Positions 56,152 to 64,000 of a stretch of 64,000 nucleotides of DNA are shown here, in pieces. Source of the stretch: CAVQFB01 sp963711675 (lineage in GTDB: Bacteria; Acidobacteriota; Terriglobia; Terriglobales; Acidobacteriaceae); the NCBI GenBank assembly GCA_963711675.1, contig CAVQFB010000010.1, forward strand, positions 1 through 64,000, given 5' to 3'. Position 1 is the stretch's first letter. Every line of letters starts with the position of its first letter. A program made the translations under genes and the position numbers. The notes under the pieces were generated by a model. That model saw only the letters and a program-made list of their open reading frames with translations. It was not told the origin of the DNA and made no database searches.

Positions 56152-57165
56152 ATGCCCGAAACCTTCCCCATCTCTCTCGTCGCAACGCCCGACGATGCGG
56201 GCAAGCGACTGGATCGCTACCTCGCGGCGCGGCGGCCCGAGATTAGCCGGGCGCGATTGCAACAGCTGATCGAGCAGGGCCAGGTTCTGGTCAACGAGGC
56301 CGCGGCAAAAGCTTCGCTGCGCTTGCGGGGAGGCGAGCGCATTACGCTGCTGGGTCCGCCCCAGCCGCCGCCACTCCGCGCCATCGCCGAGGACATCCCT
56401 CTCGACATCGTCTATGAAGATGACGATCTCGCCGTCGTCAACAAACCGGCGGGTATGATGGTGCATGCCGGCGCAGGTGCCACGGAAGACGCACGCAACC
56501 GCGGGACGCTGGTCAACGCTCTTCTGCATCGTTTCAGAAATCTATCCGGTGTGGGCGGCGAACTGCGACCCGGAATCGTTCACCGCCTGGATCGCGAGAC
56601 CAGTGGCCTGATTGTCGTGGCCAAGAATGATGAGGCGCACCGCGCGCTTGCGCTCCAGTTTTCCCGGCGGCAGGCAAAGAAGAATTACATCGCGCTGGTG
56701 CACGGCTGGCTGAAGCAGGACCACGGCACGATCAAGAGCAACATCAGCCGCGACAGTGTGCGGCGGATCCGCATGACCACACGGGGCAGCCGCGGCCGGG
56801 AGGCGATCACGCACTACGTGGTGCGCGAGCGCCTCGATACGCGCTACGGGAAATTCAGCCTGCTCGACTTGAAGATCGACACCGGACGCACTCATCAGAT
56901 TCGCGTGCATCTTGCATCGTTAGGCCATCCTGTGGTCGGCGACACGCTTTATGGCGCGCCGAGGGAGTTGATGCCGCCGTCCAAAGCGGGTCGAAGCAAG
57001 GCATCTAAAGAGACTGCGCCGGCCGCCACACTCAGCCTGCCCAGAAACTTCCTGCACTCCACCCAGCTGGAGCTGCGCCATCCGAGAACTGAGGCGGTTC
57101 TAACCTTCACTCGGCCGTTACCACCGGAACTTGAAGAGTTTCTGGTGAAGTTGCGGAGTGAGTAA
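56152..57165 (+). CDS. rluD: RluA-family pseudouridine synthase (RluD-like)
   Basis: 337 residues. N-terminal S4 domain (LDRYLAARRPEISRARLQQL), then VVNKPAGMMVHAGAG, the catalytic motif HRLDRETSG with Asp147, NYIALVHGW, and the family ending DTGRTHQIRVHLASLGHPVVGD. Isomerises uridines in 23S rRNA (RluD sites 1911/1915/1917 in E. coli); which of the RluA/RluC/RluD sites is used here is not certain. Intact and typical length. Confidence 0.88.
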   Translation: MPETFPISLVATPDDAGKRLDRYLAARRPEISRARLQQLIEQGQVLVNEAAAKASLRLRGGERITLLGPPQPPPLRAIAEDIPLDIVYEDDDLAVVNKPAGMMVHAGAGATEDARNRGTLVNALLHRFRNLSGVGGELRPGIVHRLDRETSGLIVVAKNDEAHRALALQFSRRQAKKNYIALVHGWLKQDHGTIKSNISRDSVRRIRMTTRGSRGREAITHYVVRERLDTRYGKFSLLDLKIDTGRTHQIRVHLASLGHPVVGDTLYGAPRELMPPSKAGRSKASKETAPAATLSLPRNFLHSTQLELRHPRTEAVLTFTRPLPPELEEFLVKLRSE

Positions 57166-57203
57166 ATCCGGAGTTGCAGATGCAGATATAATGGATCTAA
57201 TCC

Positions 57204-58416
57204 ATGAGGATCCTACGTATTGTTTTGTGTGGGGCGTTAGGAATCCTGGCACAGCTGGCTTTTGCCCAGGACTCTCAGCCGGCTGAATTGCCCTCCGCTC
57301 CTTCCGCTGTTCGGCAAAAGGAGAACCAGCCGAAGGCTGCGCCTCCAACCACCGCCGCCGCACCTTCCCAGCCGGCGCCCGCGCCGCAGACCACTTCCTC
57401 GACTTCTGATCCCGCGCCATCTGCGGCCAAGCCCGACGCGACTGCAAGATCGGATTCTGCAGGCCAGTCGGCTTTGGCACCGGCGTCGGCCCCCACCGGC
57501 CGCCGACGTGAAGGCTCCGCCCGTTGCCACGCCCGCCGCACCTAAGAAAGAGCAGGCGCCACTAGACGATGACTCCCTCATCACAGTGCGCAAGCAGGTG
57601 GACGAGGTCAACGTGGTCTTTACCGTCACCGACAAGCATGGCCACTACGTCAAGGATTTGAAGCGCGACGATTTTCGCGTGATCGACGACAAACAGCCCG
57701 CTTCGGAAATTCGCAGCTTCCGCCGCGAAACCAATTTGCCCCTCCAGGTCGGTCTGCTGGTCGACGCCAGCAATTCCGTGCGTGACCGGTTCAAGTTCGA
57801 GCAGGAATCGGCCATTGAATTCATGAACCAGACCATCCGGCCGCGCTACGACCAGGCATTCGTGATCGGATTCGACGTGACCCCGGAAGTGACTCAGGAT
57901 TTCACCGACAACACCGAGGCTCTGTCGCACGGCGTGCGCGCGTTGCGGCCCGGCGGTGGCACCGCGATGTACGACGCCCTCTACTTTGCCTGCCGCGACA
58001 AGCTCAAAAACGCGCCACAAACCGTGACTGTGAGGCGGGCGATCATTCTGCTCAGCGACGGTGAAGACAATCAGAGCCATGTGACGCGCGAAGAGGCCAT
58101 CGAAATGGCGGAGCGCTCCGAAGTAATCGTCTACACCATCAGCACCAACGTGAGCGGCATGAAAGGCAAGGGCGACAAGGTTCTCGAACGCATCGCGGAA
58201 GCTACCGGCGGGCGCGCCTTCTTCCCCTTCCAGATTCGCGATGTGGCCGACGCCTTCGCCGAAATTCAGGATGAACTGCGCAGCCAGTACGCGATCTCCT
58301 ATAAGCCCACCAACTTCAAGTCGGATGGCCGCTACCGCAGCATTGAGATTGTGGCGCAGAATCACAAAAACCTTCACGTTCGCGCGCGCCGGGGATATTT
58401 CGCGCCGGCGCAGTAA
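57204..58416 (+). CDS. VWFA-related acidobacterial protein, one frameshift
   Basis: Signal peptide residues 1-21 (ending A-F-A), then a Pro/Ala/Ser/Thr linker of about 90 residues, then the TIGR03436 core: VNVVFTVTDKHGHYVKDL, FRVIDDKQPASEIRSF, VGLLVDASNSV (a DxSxS-type MIDAS), FVIGFDVTPEV, GGGTAMYDALYFAC, AIILLSDGEDNQSH and the ending LRSQYAISYKPTN/YRSIEI. An extra G near 57500 in the linker breaks the frame. Repaired length about 403 residues. Exported; ligand unknown. First of three such genes in this region. Confidence 0.85.
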
Positions 58417-58425
58417 ACGATCCCG

Positions 58426-58833
58426 ATGGCGGGCTATTCCGGAACTCCACTTCCCAAGAAACTCGGAATCAAGGAAGGCTTTCGCGCCGCCCTGTTCGAT
58501 GCGCCGGCCAACGTCAAGGGCGAGTTGAAAGAAGCCCTGGCCGAGTGCCAGATAGTTCGCGACGGACGCAGACCGCTCGACTTCGCCATACTGTTCGTCA
58601 AGACGCAAGCCGATCTAAAAAAAGAATTCGCACGCCTGGCCAAGCAGCTCTCACCCGCGGGAATGTTCTGGATCAGCTGGCCGAAGAAGAGTTCAGGCGT
58701 TGCTACCGATCTCGACGAGAACAAAGTCCGCGATATCGGCCTCGCGGCCGGCTTAGTCGACGTCAAAGTATGTGCTGTGGATGAAGTCTGGTCCGGGCTG
58801 AAGTTTGTGATTCGGGTGAAAGACCGGAAGTAA
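58426..58833 (+). CDS. DUF3052 family protein
   Basis: 135 residues. MAGYSGTPLPKKLGIKEGFR, then LDFAILFVKTQADLKKEF, GMFWISWPKKSSGVATDL and VDEVWSGLKFVIR are the DUF3052 pattern. Cytoplasmic, no cofactor motif. The family is small and uncharacterised, frequent in actinobacteria and acidobacteria. It starts 9 bases after the VWFA gene stop on the same strand, so cotranscription is likely. Confidence 0.8.
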   Translation: MAGYSGTPLPKKLGIKEGFRAALFDAPANVKGELKEALAECQIVRDGRRPLDFAILFVKTQADLKKEFARLAKQLSPAGMFWISWPKKSSGVATDLDENKVRDIGLAAGLVDVKVCAVDEVWSGLKFVIRVKDRK

Positions 58834-58874
58834 AGGAAGTAGGACTGACGAATACTCTGAAAAGCTTCTTGCCG

Positions 58875-58995
58875 TCGTTCGTCTTTCGTCGTTAGTCGTT
58901 CTCTCAGGTAGTTAGTTTCGCCTCACCCTCGCATCGTCGTTAGCGTCATCAACGGTTAACGTCATCAACGACCAACGACGACCGGCCAAAGACTG
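58875..58995. repeat. Two-armed heptamer element, TCGTTnn type
   Basis: Left arm TCGTTCG, TCTTTCG, TCGTTAG, TCGTTCT (58875-58902); right arm ACGACCA, ACGACGA, CCGGCCA, AAGACTG (58968-58995), complementary in sense. The core of 65 bases holds a further direct repeat, GTCATCAACG twice. It lies between converging genes and could act as a termination hairpin. Confidence 0.85.
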
Positions 58996-59020
58996 CCAGA
59001 AGACATTTGGGTGCTAACCT

Positions 59021-60044
59021 TCAGTTTTCATCTTTGTGCGCAATCGCGTAGTATCCGCTGCGAGCCTGAATCTTGTAGTCCTTCTGTGTGGGTCTTGATC
59101 TCAACTTTGCGGAAGGTGCCGTCCAGCTTGGCGTTGGTGGGACTGTATCCAATGTTGTACTGGCTGCGCAGTTCCTTCGCGATCTGATCGAAAGCGTCTT
59201 TCAGCTTGTCGATATTTGTTGCCCACGTCAATGATGCGCCCGCCGGTCTCCTCGGTCAGCTTCCTCATCTCGCGAGTCGCCGGAATAGCCGCCGAAGCCG
59301 TAGAATCCGCGGTCGGCGATCAGAAGCACGTAGCACGATGGCATCGGATTTCTGCGCAGCTTCGATCGCATCCTTGATCTTGAGCTGGCTGCCCTGGTCC
59401 TCGCCGTCGGTGAGCAGGATCATCGCCTTGCGGCCGACCTCGTGGCGCAAGCTCATCGTGCGAGGCCAGATAAACGCGTCATAGAGCAGCGTGCCGCGCG
59501 GATTCGCCTGCAGGTACCGGTCCCGCGCCCAGTCCGGGACACCTCCGCTTCCTCCGCCCACGTTGATCTTCGCCCTTTCGAGCGCCGCGCGCAGCCGGCT
59601 GAACATCGTTGGTGAAGTCCTGCAGAAGATTGACGTTCACGTCGAAGCTGATGACAAAAGCCTCATCCTTGGCACGCAAAATGTCCTCCAGAAATGATCC
59701 GCCTACTTCCTTTTCCATTTCGAGCACGCGCTGCTGGCTGCCGCTGGAGTCGATCAGGATGCCCAAGCGTCAGCGGCAAGATCCGATTCGGCGGTGAAAT
59801 ACTTGATGGTCTGGGGCTTGCCATCCTCGAAGAGATCGAAATCGTCTTTGGTCAGGTTGGGGATCAGCGCGCCGTGCTTGTCTTTCACGTTGAAGAACAG
59901 CTGAACCACGTTCACGTTGACCTTCAGGGTTTCCAGGGACTGGTCCCGGTCGTTATCCGGCGCCTGCTGGCCGAAGGAAGGGGCTATGGCGAACGCCAGG
60001 AACATCAGGGTTAGGGCGAAAACCTGAAGGCGGGCTTTAGGCAT
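59021..60044 (-). pseudogene. VWFA-related acidobacterial protein with seven single-base insertions
   Basis: Reads as a TIGR03436 protein only across seven frame changes, all +1. Order: signal peptide MPKARLQVFALTLMFLAF, VNVNVVQLFFNVKDKHGAL, FDLFEDGKPQTIKYF, then (two extra bases near 59770) LGILIDSSGSQQRVLEME with a good MIDAS DSSGS, AFVISFDVNVNLLQDF, (near 59605) RLRAALERAKINVGGG, RKAMILLTDGEDQGSQ, (near 59330) the repaired segment, (near 59275 and 59220) NIDKLKDAFDQIAKELRSQY, VEIKTH, (near 59085) to the stop at 59021. Repaired length about 338 residues, normal. Either heavy sequence error or a young pseudogene. Confidence 0.75.
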
Positions 60045-60160
60045 AAGGGCAATCTCTCGAAGGATTTGTTAGTCTATCCCTGAAACCTTAGATGCACCAA
60101 ATCGGGCGGCTTAGCATCGGAATATACTGGGGATAGGCGTGATCTGAGGGAAAGGGACTC

Positions 60161-61579
60161 ATGATGGCCGTATTGACCCAAAAGGGGAAATGGGCAGGTT
60201 GGCTGTTGACGTCGGTGCTTTTCCTGTTCCTGGCCTGGGCGGGTGCGCAGCAGCAACAACAGCAGTCGCAGGACATCCCCGACGCTCCCTCCACTACACG
60301 GCCGCCGCAGCCCTTTTCGACCACGCCGCCGGCGAGCCCCAGACCGGCCCCGGAGCCTCCGCAGCCCAACGCTCCTCCCGGCGTGCCTGCCGCGCCGCGC
60401 ACGGTGCCCTCAGACCAGGAGCCGGATAACTCGGGTCAGTCGGTGGGTGACCTGCCGTCCAGCCGCGACCAGTCGGATAACACCCAACCGCAGCCAGCCA
60501 AGGTGCCACCACCCAACACCCAGCCGCCTCCGCCGCCCATGCCGCCGGTCAAGACCGTGCCCCAGGGCGGCGCGACCCCGGACGTGAATGGAATCACCAC
60601 TTCCTCCAGCGACCTCTACAAGATCACGACCAACGTGAACTTCGTGCTCGTCCCAGTCACGGTGAAAGATCAGGACGGCCGCCTGGTGGCGGGCCTGCAG
60701 TCGAAGGACTTCATCGTTCTGGAGGACGGTGGCCGGCAAACCTTGAAGTTCTTTACCAGCGACCCGTTTCCGCTCTCGGCCGCGGTGGTGCTCGATCTCG
60801 GCATGCCCGACGTTGCGGTCCAGAAGGTGAACCGCACCTTCCCTGCTCTTCAGGGAGCGTTCAGCGGATACGACTCGGTGGCGGTTTACACCTACAGCAG
60901 CACCGTGAGCCAGCAATCTGACTTCATCGGGGCCGGCCAGAGGCTGACCGCCATTCTTAACCAGCTGAAGACAGACAGCGGGCGCAACAATGGACCGCCG
61001 GTCACCTCCGGGCCATTGGCTTCCGGGCCGGTAGTCAACGGTGTGCCCATTGACCAGCCGGTTCAGCCCGTGATCACACCTCCTAAAGAGTCACACGTTC
61101 TGAATGATGCGATCCTGAGAGCTGCGCGCGACCTGAGCAAACAGCCGCGGGATCGCCGCAAAATCATCTTCGTGATCAGCGACGGCCGCGAGTTCGGCAG
61201 CACGGCCAGCTACAAGGACGTGCTCAAGGTTCTCCTGACTAACAACATCATGGTCTACGGCGTGGGGCTCGAGGCCTCCGCGATTCCCATCTACGGCAAA
61301 ATGCAGCGGTTTACCCATCTGCCGCGGTATGGCTACAGCGACATCCTGCCCAAGTACGCCAACGCCACCGGCGGCGAGGTCTTCAACGAGCTCTCGGGTT
61401 CGGATGTCGAACTGGCCTACACGGCGGCGCTGGGCGACGCCCGCAACCAGTACACTCTGGGCTACACCACCCGCGCTACGCCCAGCAGCAAGTACCGCGT
61501 CATCGACGTCAGGGTGCGGAGAGCGGATGTGAAGGTGTACGCCAAGGACGGATATTACCCGCTACCCCCGGTGCGATAG
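60161..61579 (+). CDS. VWFA-related acidobacterial protein with proline-rich linker
   Basis: 472 residues (ATG at 60161; the next Met codon at 60164 is equally possible; AAAGGGA precedes). Signal peptide about 10-29, then about 110 residues of Pro/Gln/Ser/Thr linker, then the family core: NVNFVLVPVTVKDQDGRLV, DFIVLEDGGRQTLKFF, AAVVLDLGMP where the MIDAS should be, KIIFVISDGREFGSTASY, NNIMVYGVGLE and YTLGYTTRATPSSKYRVID. The LDLGMPD segment lacks the serines of a MIDAS, so metal binding is doubtful. Intact, unlike its two neighbours. Confidence 0.85.
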   Translation: MMAVLTQKGKWAGWLLTSVLFLFLAWAGAQQQQQQSQDIPDAPSTTRPPQPFSTTPPASPRPAPEPPQPNAPPGVPAAPRTVPSDQEPDNSGQSVGDLPSSRDQSDNTQPQPAKVPPPNTQPPPPPMPPVKTVPQGGATPDVNGITTSSSDLYKITTNVNFVLVPVTVKDQDGRLVAGLQSKDFIVLEDGGRQTLKFFTSDPFPLSAAVVLDLGMPDVAVQKVNRTFPALQGAFSGYDSVAVYTYSSTVSQQSDFIGAGQRLTAILNQLKTDSGRNNGPPVTSGPLASGPVVNGVPIDQPVQPVITPPKESHVLNDAILRAARDLSKQPRDRRKIIFVISDGREFGSTASYKDVLKVLLTNNIMVYGVGLEASAIPIYGKMQRFTHLPRYGYSDILPKYANATGGEVFNELSGSDVELAYTAALGDARNQYTLGYTTRATPSSKYRVIDVRVRRADVKVYAKDGYYPLPPVR

Positions 61580-61660
61580 CCCGCACCGTGCAAAGCAGTC
61601 TTAAAGCAGTGGAGTTGAATTGCGCCTCGCGCGCGACAATATGGACGGAGTCCGTATAAC

Positions 61661-61770
61661 CGTGGGAGGGCACGACTTCAGTCGTGCCACAAGCCCTACC
61701 CCTATTGTCATTCCGAGCCGTCCGCAACCGCGCTTGCGTGGCGAGGACGTGCGAGGAATCTGCAACGCCG
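61661..61770. repeat. Composite dispersed repeat (R3 hairpin followed by R1b), second copy
   Basis: Perfect stem GGCACGAC-TTCA-GTCGTGCC (61669-61688), then ATTGTCATTCCGAGCCGTCC, GCGCTTGCGTGGCGAGGACG and GAGGAATCTGCA. Nearly identical to 50621-50728 over about 100 bases, in the same order. It fills part of the gene-free stretch 61580-61942. Confidence 0.85.
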
Positions 61771-61942
61771 CCGTGGCGTATCGCTCTTGATGGTCAGCCG
61801 GTCCGCGGTGCTCCAGCTGGTAACTCTGGTAACCTGCCGGTAACGCGCAGCCCTGTGATATAAAACCAGCAGCACCTAAGCACAATTTTATGTGAGGCGC
61901 TCTGGGGTCGTGGATCGCCCACGGTATGTTCTGAGGGAATTC

Positions 61943-62530
61943 TTGAGCTTTATCAACTTCGCAGCCCGCGAAATCAATTGCAAGATCGTGTACTACGGCG
62001 CCGGTCTCGGCGGCAAAACCACGAACCTGCAATTCATTTTTCAGAAGACGGCGGAGCAGCAAAAAGGCAAGATGATCTCGCTCGCCACGGAGACGGAACG
62101 AACCCTGTTCTTCGACTTCCTGCCGCTCGACCTGGGTTCGGTTCGCGGCTTCAAGACGCGCATTCACCTGTACACCGTCCCCGGCCAGGTCTTTTACGAC
62201 GCCAGCCGCAAGCTGATTCTGCGCGGAGTGGACGGCATCGTTTTCGTCGCCGACTCGCAGGAAGAGCGCATGGACGCCAACGTCGAAGCGCTCGAAAACC
62301 TGATGTCCAACCTGAAAGAGCACGGCTACGACTTCCAGAAAATCCCTTACGTGCTGCAGCTCAACAAGCGCGACCTGCCGAATGTTCTTCCCGTTGACAA
62401 ACTCTCCAAGGAGCTGCGGAAGAAGAACGAACCCGTGATTGAAGCCATCGCGTTTCAGGGTTCGGGCGTGTTCGATACCCTGAAGGAAATCGCCAAACAG
62501 GTGCTCACCGAGTTGAAGCAGGGCGGATAG
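61943..62530 (+). CDS. mglA: MglA-type Ras-like GTPase
   Basis: 195 residues from the TTG at 61943, preceded by GAGGGA; this gives exactly the usual MglA length, whereas the ATG-like start at 61892 adds unmatched residues. MSFINFAAREINCKIVYYG, P-loop GAGLGGKTT (19-27; Ala at the place usually Pro), FDFLPLDLGSVRGFKTR, YTVPGQVFYDASRK (no catalytic Gln61-type residue, as in MglA), GIVFVADS and the G4 motif NKRD. MglA sets the leading pole in motile bacteria; MglB, its GAP, is not in the window. A motility or polarity role is inferred. Confidence 0.88.
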   Translation: MSFINFAAREINCKIVYYGAGLGGKTTNLQFIFQKTAEQQKGKMISLATETERTLFFDFLPLDLGSVRGFKTRIHLYTVPGQVFYDASRKLILRGVDGIVFVADSQEERMDANVEALENLMSNLKEHGYDFQKIPYVLQLNKRDLPNVLPVDKLSKELRKKNEPVIEAIAFQGSGVFDTLKEIAKQVLTELKQGG

Positions 62531-62554
62531 GGCTTCGCATTACGTTCTGCTGTT

Positions 62555-63541
62555 TCATTCCAGCGTTATTACTACTTTTCCTCGCGCGTGACCTTCTTCC
62601 AGATACCGGATAGCCTCAGGGACCTCACTCAGCTTGTAACGCCGGTCGATGACCGGTGTCACCTTTCCGGCCTTCATGAGTTCGCACAGGATGGCCAGGT
62701 CTTCTCTGTTCAGTTTGGCCAGAACCATGATCATCTTCTGGCTCACGAACCGAGACAACACAGGCGCTGCGAGAGCGCTAATCAGAGGACCGATCATCCA
62801 CCGGCCCCTCGACCCTCCGACCGCGATGTATGTCCCCCTGGGATTTAAGACGCGCCGGAATGCCAACAACGAATGGTTCCCCACCGAGTCGAAAATCAGG
62901 TCGTAGCGTTGCCCGCTTTTGGTGAAATCCTCGCGGGTGTAATCGATGACCCGATCTGCGCCTTGGGATCGGACCATCTCCACGTTCCTCGTACTGCATA
63001 CGCCGGTCACGTCCGCGCCGAACGCCTTGGCGATCTGCACCGCGAACGTGCCCACGCCTCCCGCCGCACCGTTAATCAGGACCTTGTGCCCCGGCTGAAT
63101 TTGTCCCTTGTCGCCGAGGCCGCCTGCGCGAAGACCCTGCAATGCGGTGAGCGCCGCGATAGGGACGGAAGCCGCCTGCTCAAACGTCACGCTGTCCGGC
63201 TTCATGACCAACGCTGACTCGGCAGTGCACGCATACTCGGCGAAGGCCCCACGGCAAGTGCCGAACACCGCGTCGCCTGGTTTGAACCGGGTTACGTTCC
63301 GGCCAATCGCTTCGACCTGGCCAGCCACGTCCACGCCTAGTCGCTTGTCCTTCGGCTTGCGCAGCCCGGCCATCAAGCGCAGGAAATACGGCGTGCCTCT
63401 CATGAAGTGCCAGTCGAAAGGATTGACGGAAGCCGCGCGGACTTTTATCAGAACTTCGTTGTCTTTGGGGACAGGCGTTTCGATGTCTTCAAGTTTGAGG
63501 ATGTCGGGAGAGCCGTAGGTGTAGTAGAGGATGGCGTGCAT
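62555..63541 (-). CDS. Zinc-free MDR-family NAD(P)-dependent oxidoreductase
   Basis: 328 residues from the ATG at 63541 (AGAGGAC upstream). Medium-chain dehydrogenase/reductase of the quinone-oxidoreductase type: VRAASVNPFDWHFMRGTP, GVDVAGQVEAIGRNV, ASVPIAALTALQGLR, Rossmann motif INGAAGGVGTFAVQIAKAFG, and VCSTRNVEMVRSQGAD where NADPH specificity is read. The zinc ligands of alcohol dehydrogenases are absent. Substrate unknown. It ends 25 bases from the mglA stop, convergent. Confidence 0.88.
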   Translation of the reverse strand: MHAILYYTYGSPDILKLEDIETPVPKDNEVLIKVRAASVNPFDWHFMRGTPYFLRLMAGLRKPKDKRLGVDVAGQVEAIGRNVTRFKPGDAVFGTCRGAFAEYACTAESALVMKPDSVTFEQAASVPIAALTALQGLRAGGLGDKGQIQPGHKVLINGAAGGVGTFAVQIAKAFGADVTGVCSTRNVEMVRSQGADRVIDYTREDFTKSGQRYDLIFDSVGNHSLLAFRRVLNPRGTYIAVGGSRGRWMIGPLISALAAPVLSRFVSQKMIMVLAKLNREDLAILCELMKAGKVTPVIDRRYKLSEVPEAIRYLEEGHARGKVVITLE

Positions 63542-63795
63542 GGGGGTGTCCTCTTTCACATCGTTCTTAGGTGATGGGCGGTTCCGCTCCGCTAACCCGC
63601 CAAACGCTTGCTTTATCTTCCCACTTTGGAACGTTCACGCCGATGACGAGGAGCCTACCGGCACAGCGACCCTTTGGCAGGGTACCACGATGTGAGAGAA
63701 CAGTCTGGTCGCGTCCACGCACGGGCAAATGAGCGCCTGAATCCGGCGTGTCCTGCTACGTCCATTCGATAGTGGGAACATTAGAGCGGGCACGC

Positions 63796-63819
63796 TATAC
63801 TTCGTTTCAGTTAAACGAA
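63796..63819 (+). promoter_or_regulatory. -10-like box and palindrome before the methyltransferase
   Basis: TATACT (63796-63801) is followed by a perfect 7-bp inverted repeat TTCGTTT-CAGTT-AAACGAA (63801-63819), ending three bases before the ATG at 63823. The palindrome could be an operator overlapping the transcription start or a hairpin hiding the ribosome site. A -35 box was not found. Confidence 0.4.
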
Positions 63820-63822
63820 AGA

Positions 63823-64000
63823 ATGCGGTTCGAGTGTCCACATCCAATTCCGTATCAAGGAAGCAAACGCCGGCTCGCGCCTGCAATCCTTTCGTTCATT
63901 CGGCAAGGCGATTTCACCCGGTTGATCGAACCATTCGCCGGTTCCGCAGCAATCACTCTGGCAGCCGCGCAAAGAAACTTGTTTGCGGAATATGTCATTG
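63823..64000 (+). CDS. D12-class DNA N6-adenine methyltransferase (partial, N-terminus)
   Basis: Open to the right edge, 59 codons seen. The protein begins MRFECPHPIPYQGSKRRLAP, then AILSFIRQGDFTRLIEPFAG, SAAITLAAAQRNLFAEY. The YxGSKxxL entry and the SAM motif EPFAGSAA (usually F-x-G-x-G/A) are the hallmarks of the Dam/DpnIIA-like D12 methylase family, with the catalytic DPPY expected outside the window. Whether it is part of a restriction-modification system is decided by sequence not shown. Confidence 0.7.
   Translation, partial: MRFECPHPIPYQGSKRRLAPAILSFIRQGDFTRLIEPFAGSAAITLAAAQRNLFAEYVI

Noticed and set aside
57562..58608. 348-codon minus-strand frame
   Set aside because: Antisense to the VWFA and DUF3052 genes; no recognisable domain.

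Overview
The window looks like a piece of an Acidobacteriota chromosome (class Terriglobia, Koribacter-like; inference). Reasons: it is GC-rich; it carries four proteins of the acidobacterial VWFA-related family (TIGR03436 type); it has a Cna-like/TonB-dependent receptor of the Oar type, B-box/DUF5668/DUF4097 envelope genes, and many short dispersed intergenic repeats of a kind common in that phylum. No tRNA, rRNA, CRISPR array, transposase or prophage gene was seen.

Layout. 1-6.4 kb: secreted or surface proteins (VWFA lipoprotein cut by the left edge, a glycine-rich secreted protein, a VasI/TagO-like protein, DUF2911) and an FmdB zinc ribbon. 6.4-11 kb: glycine cleavage operon on the minus strand (gcvT, gcvH, gcvPA, gcvPB). 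11.3-17.3 kb: an 11-cysteine miniprotein, methylmalonyl-CoA mutase large subunit, glgC, a terpene-cyclase-fold protein and a repeat protein with a natural His6 tract. 17.8-21.7 kb: an envelope-stress type operon (ECF sigma factor, zinc anti-sigma factor, B-box/DUF5668 proteins, DUF4097 protein) closed by a clear terminator. 21.8-34.5 kb: cmk, a winged-helix protein, mutL, a PilZ regulator, a TPR membrane protein, a ROK protein, a PQQ-type propeller, a STAS protein and aspS. 34.6-38.3 kb: a SnoaL-like protein, a five-copy 100-bp tandem array fused to the 3' end of hisS, and a gamma carbonic anhydrase. 38.7-41.9 kb: the TonB-dependent receptor. 42-50.6 kb: translation genes (rpsU, mtaB, infC, rpmI, rplT, pheS, pheT). 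50.9-57.2 kb: an aminotransferase, zapA and a coiled-coil partner, lgt and an RluA-type pseudouridine synthase. 57.2-62.5 kb: three VWFA-related genes around a DUF3052 gene, then an MglA-type GTPase. The right edge enters a D12-class DNA adenine methyltransferase.

Three window-wide observations stand out. (1) At least twelve otherwise intact conserved genes are split by single-base indels, about 20 insertions against 2 deletions; this looks more like uncorrected long-read error than decay, so those genes are annotated across the shifts. (2) Degenerate 7-base tandem repeats, often as two complementary arms around a core, sit in many gene junctions and twice inside the mtaB reading frame. (3) Several REP-like palindromic families are dispersed between genes, and one has been amplified in tandem together with the last codons and stop of hisS.
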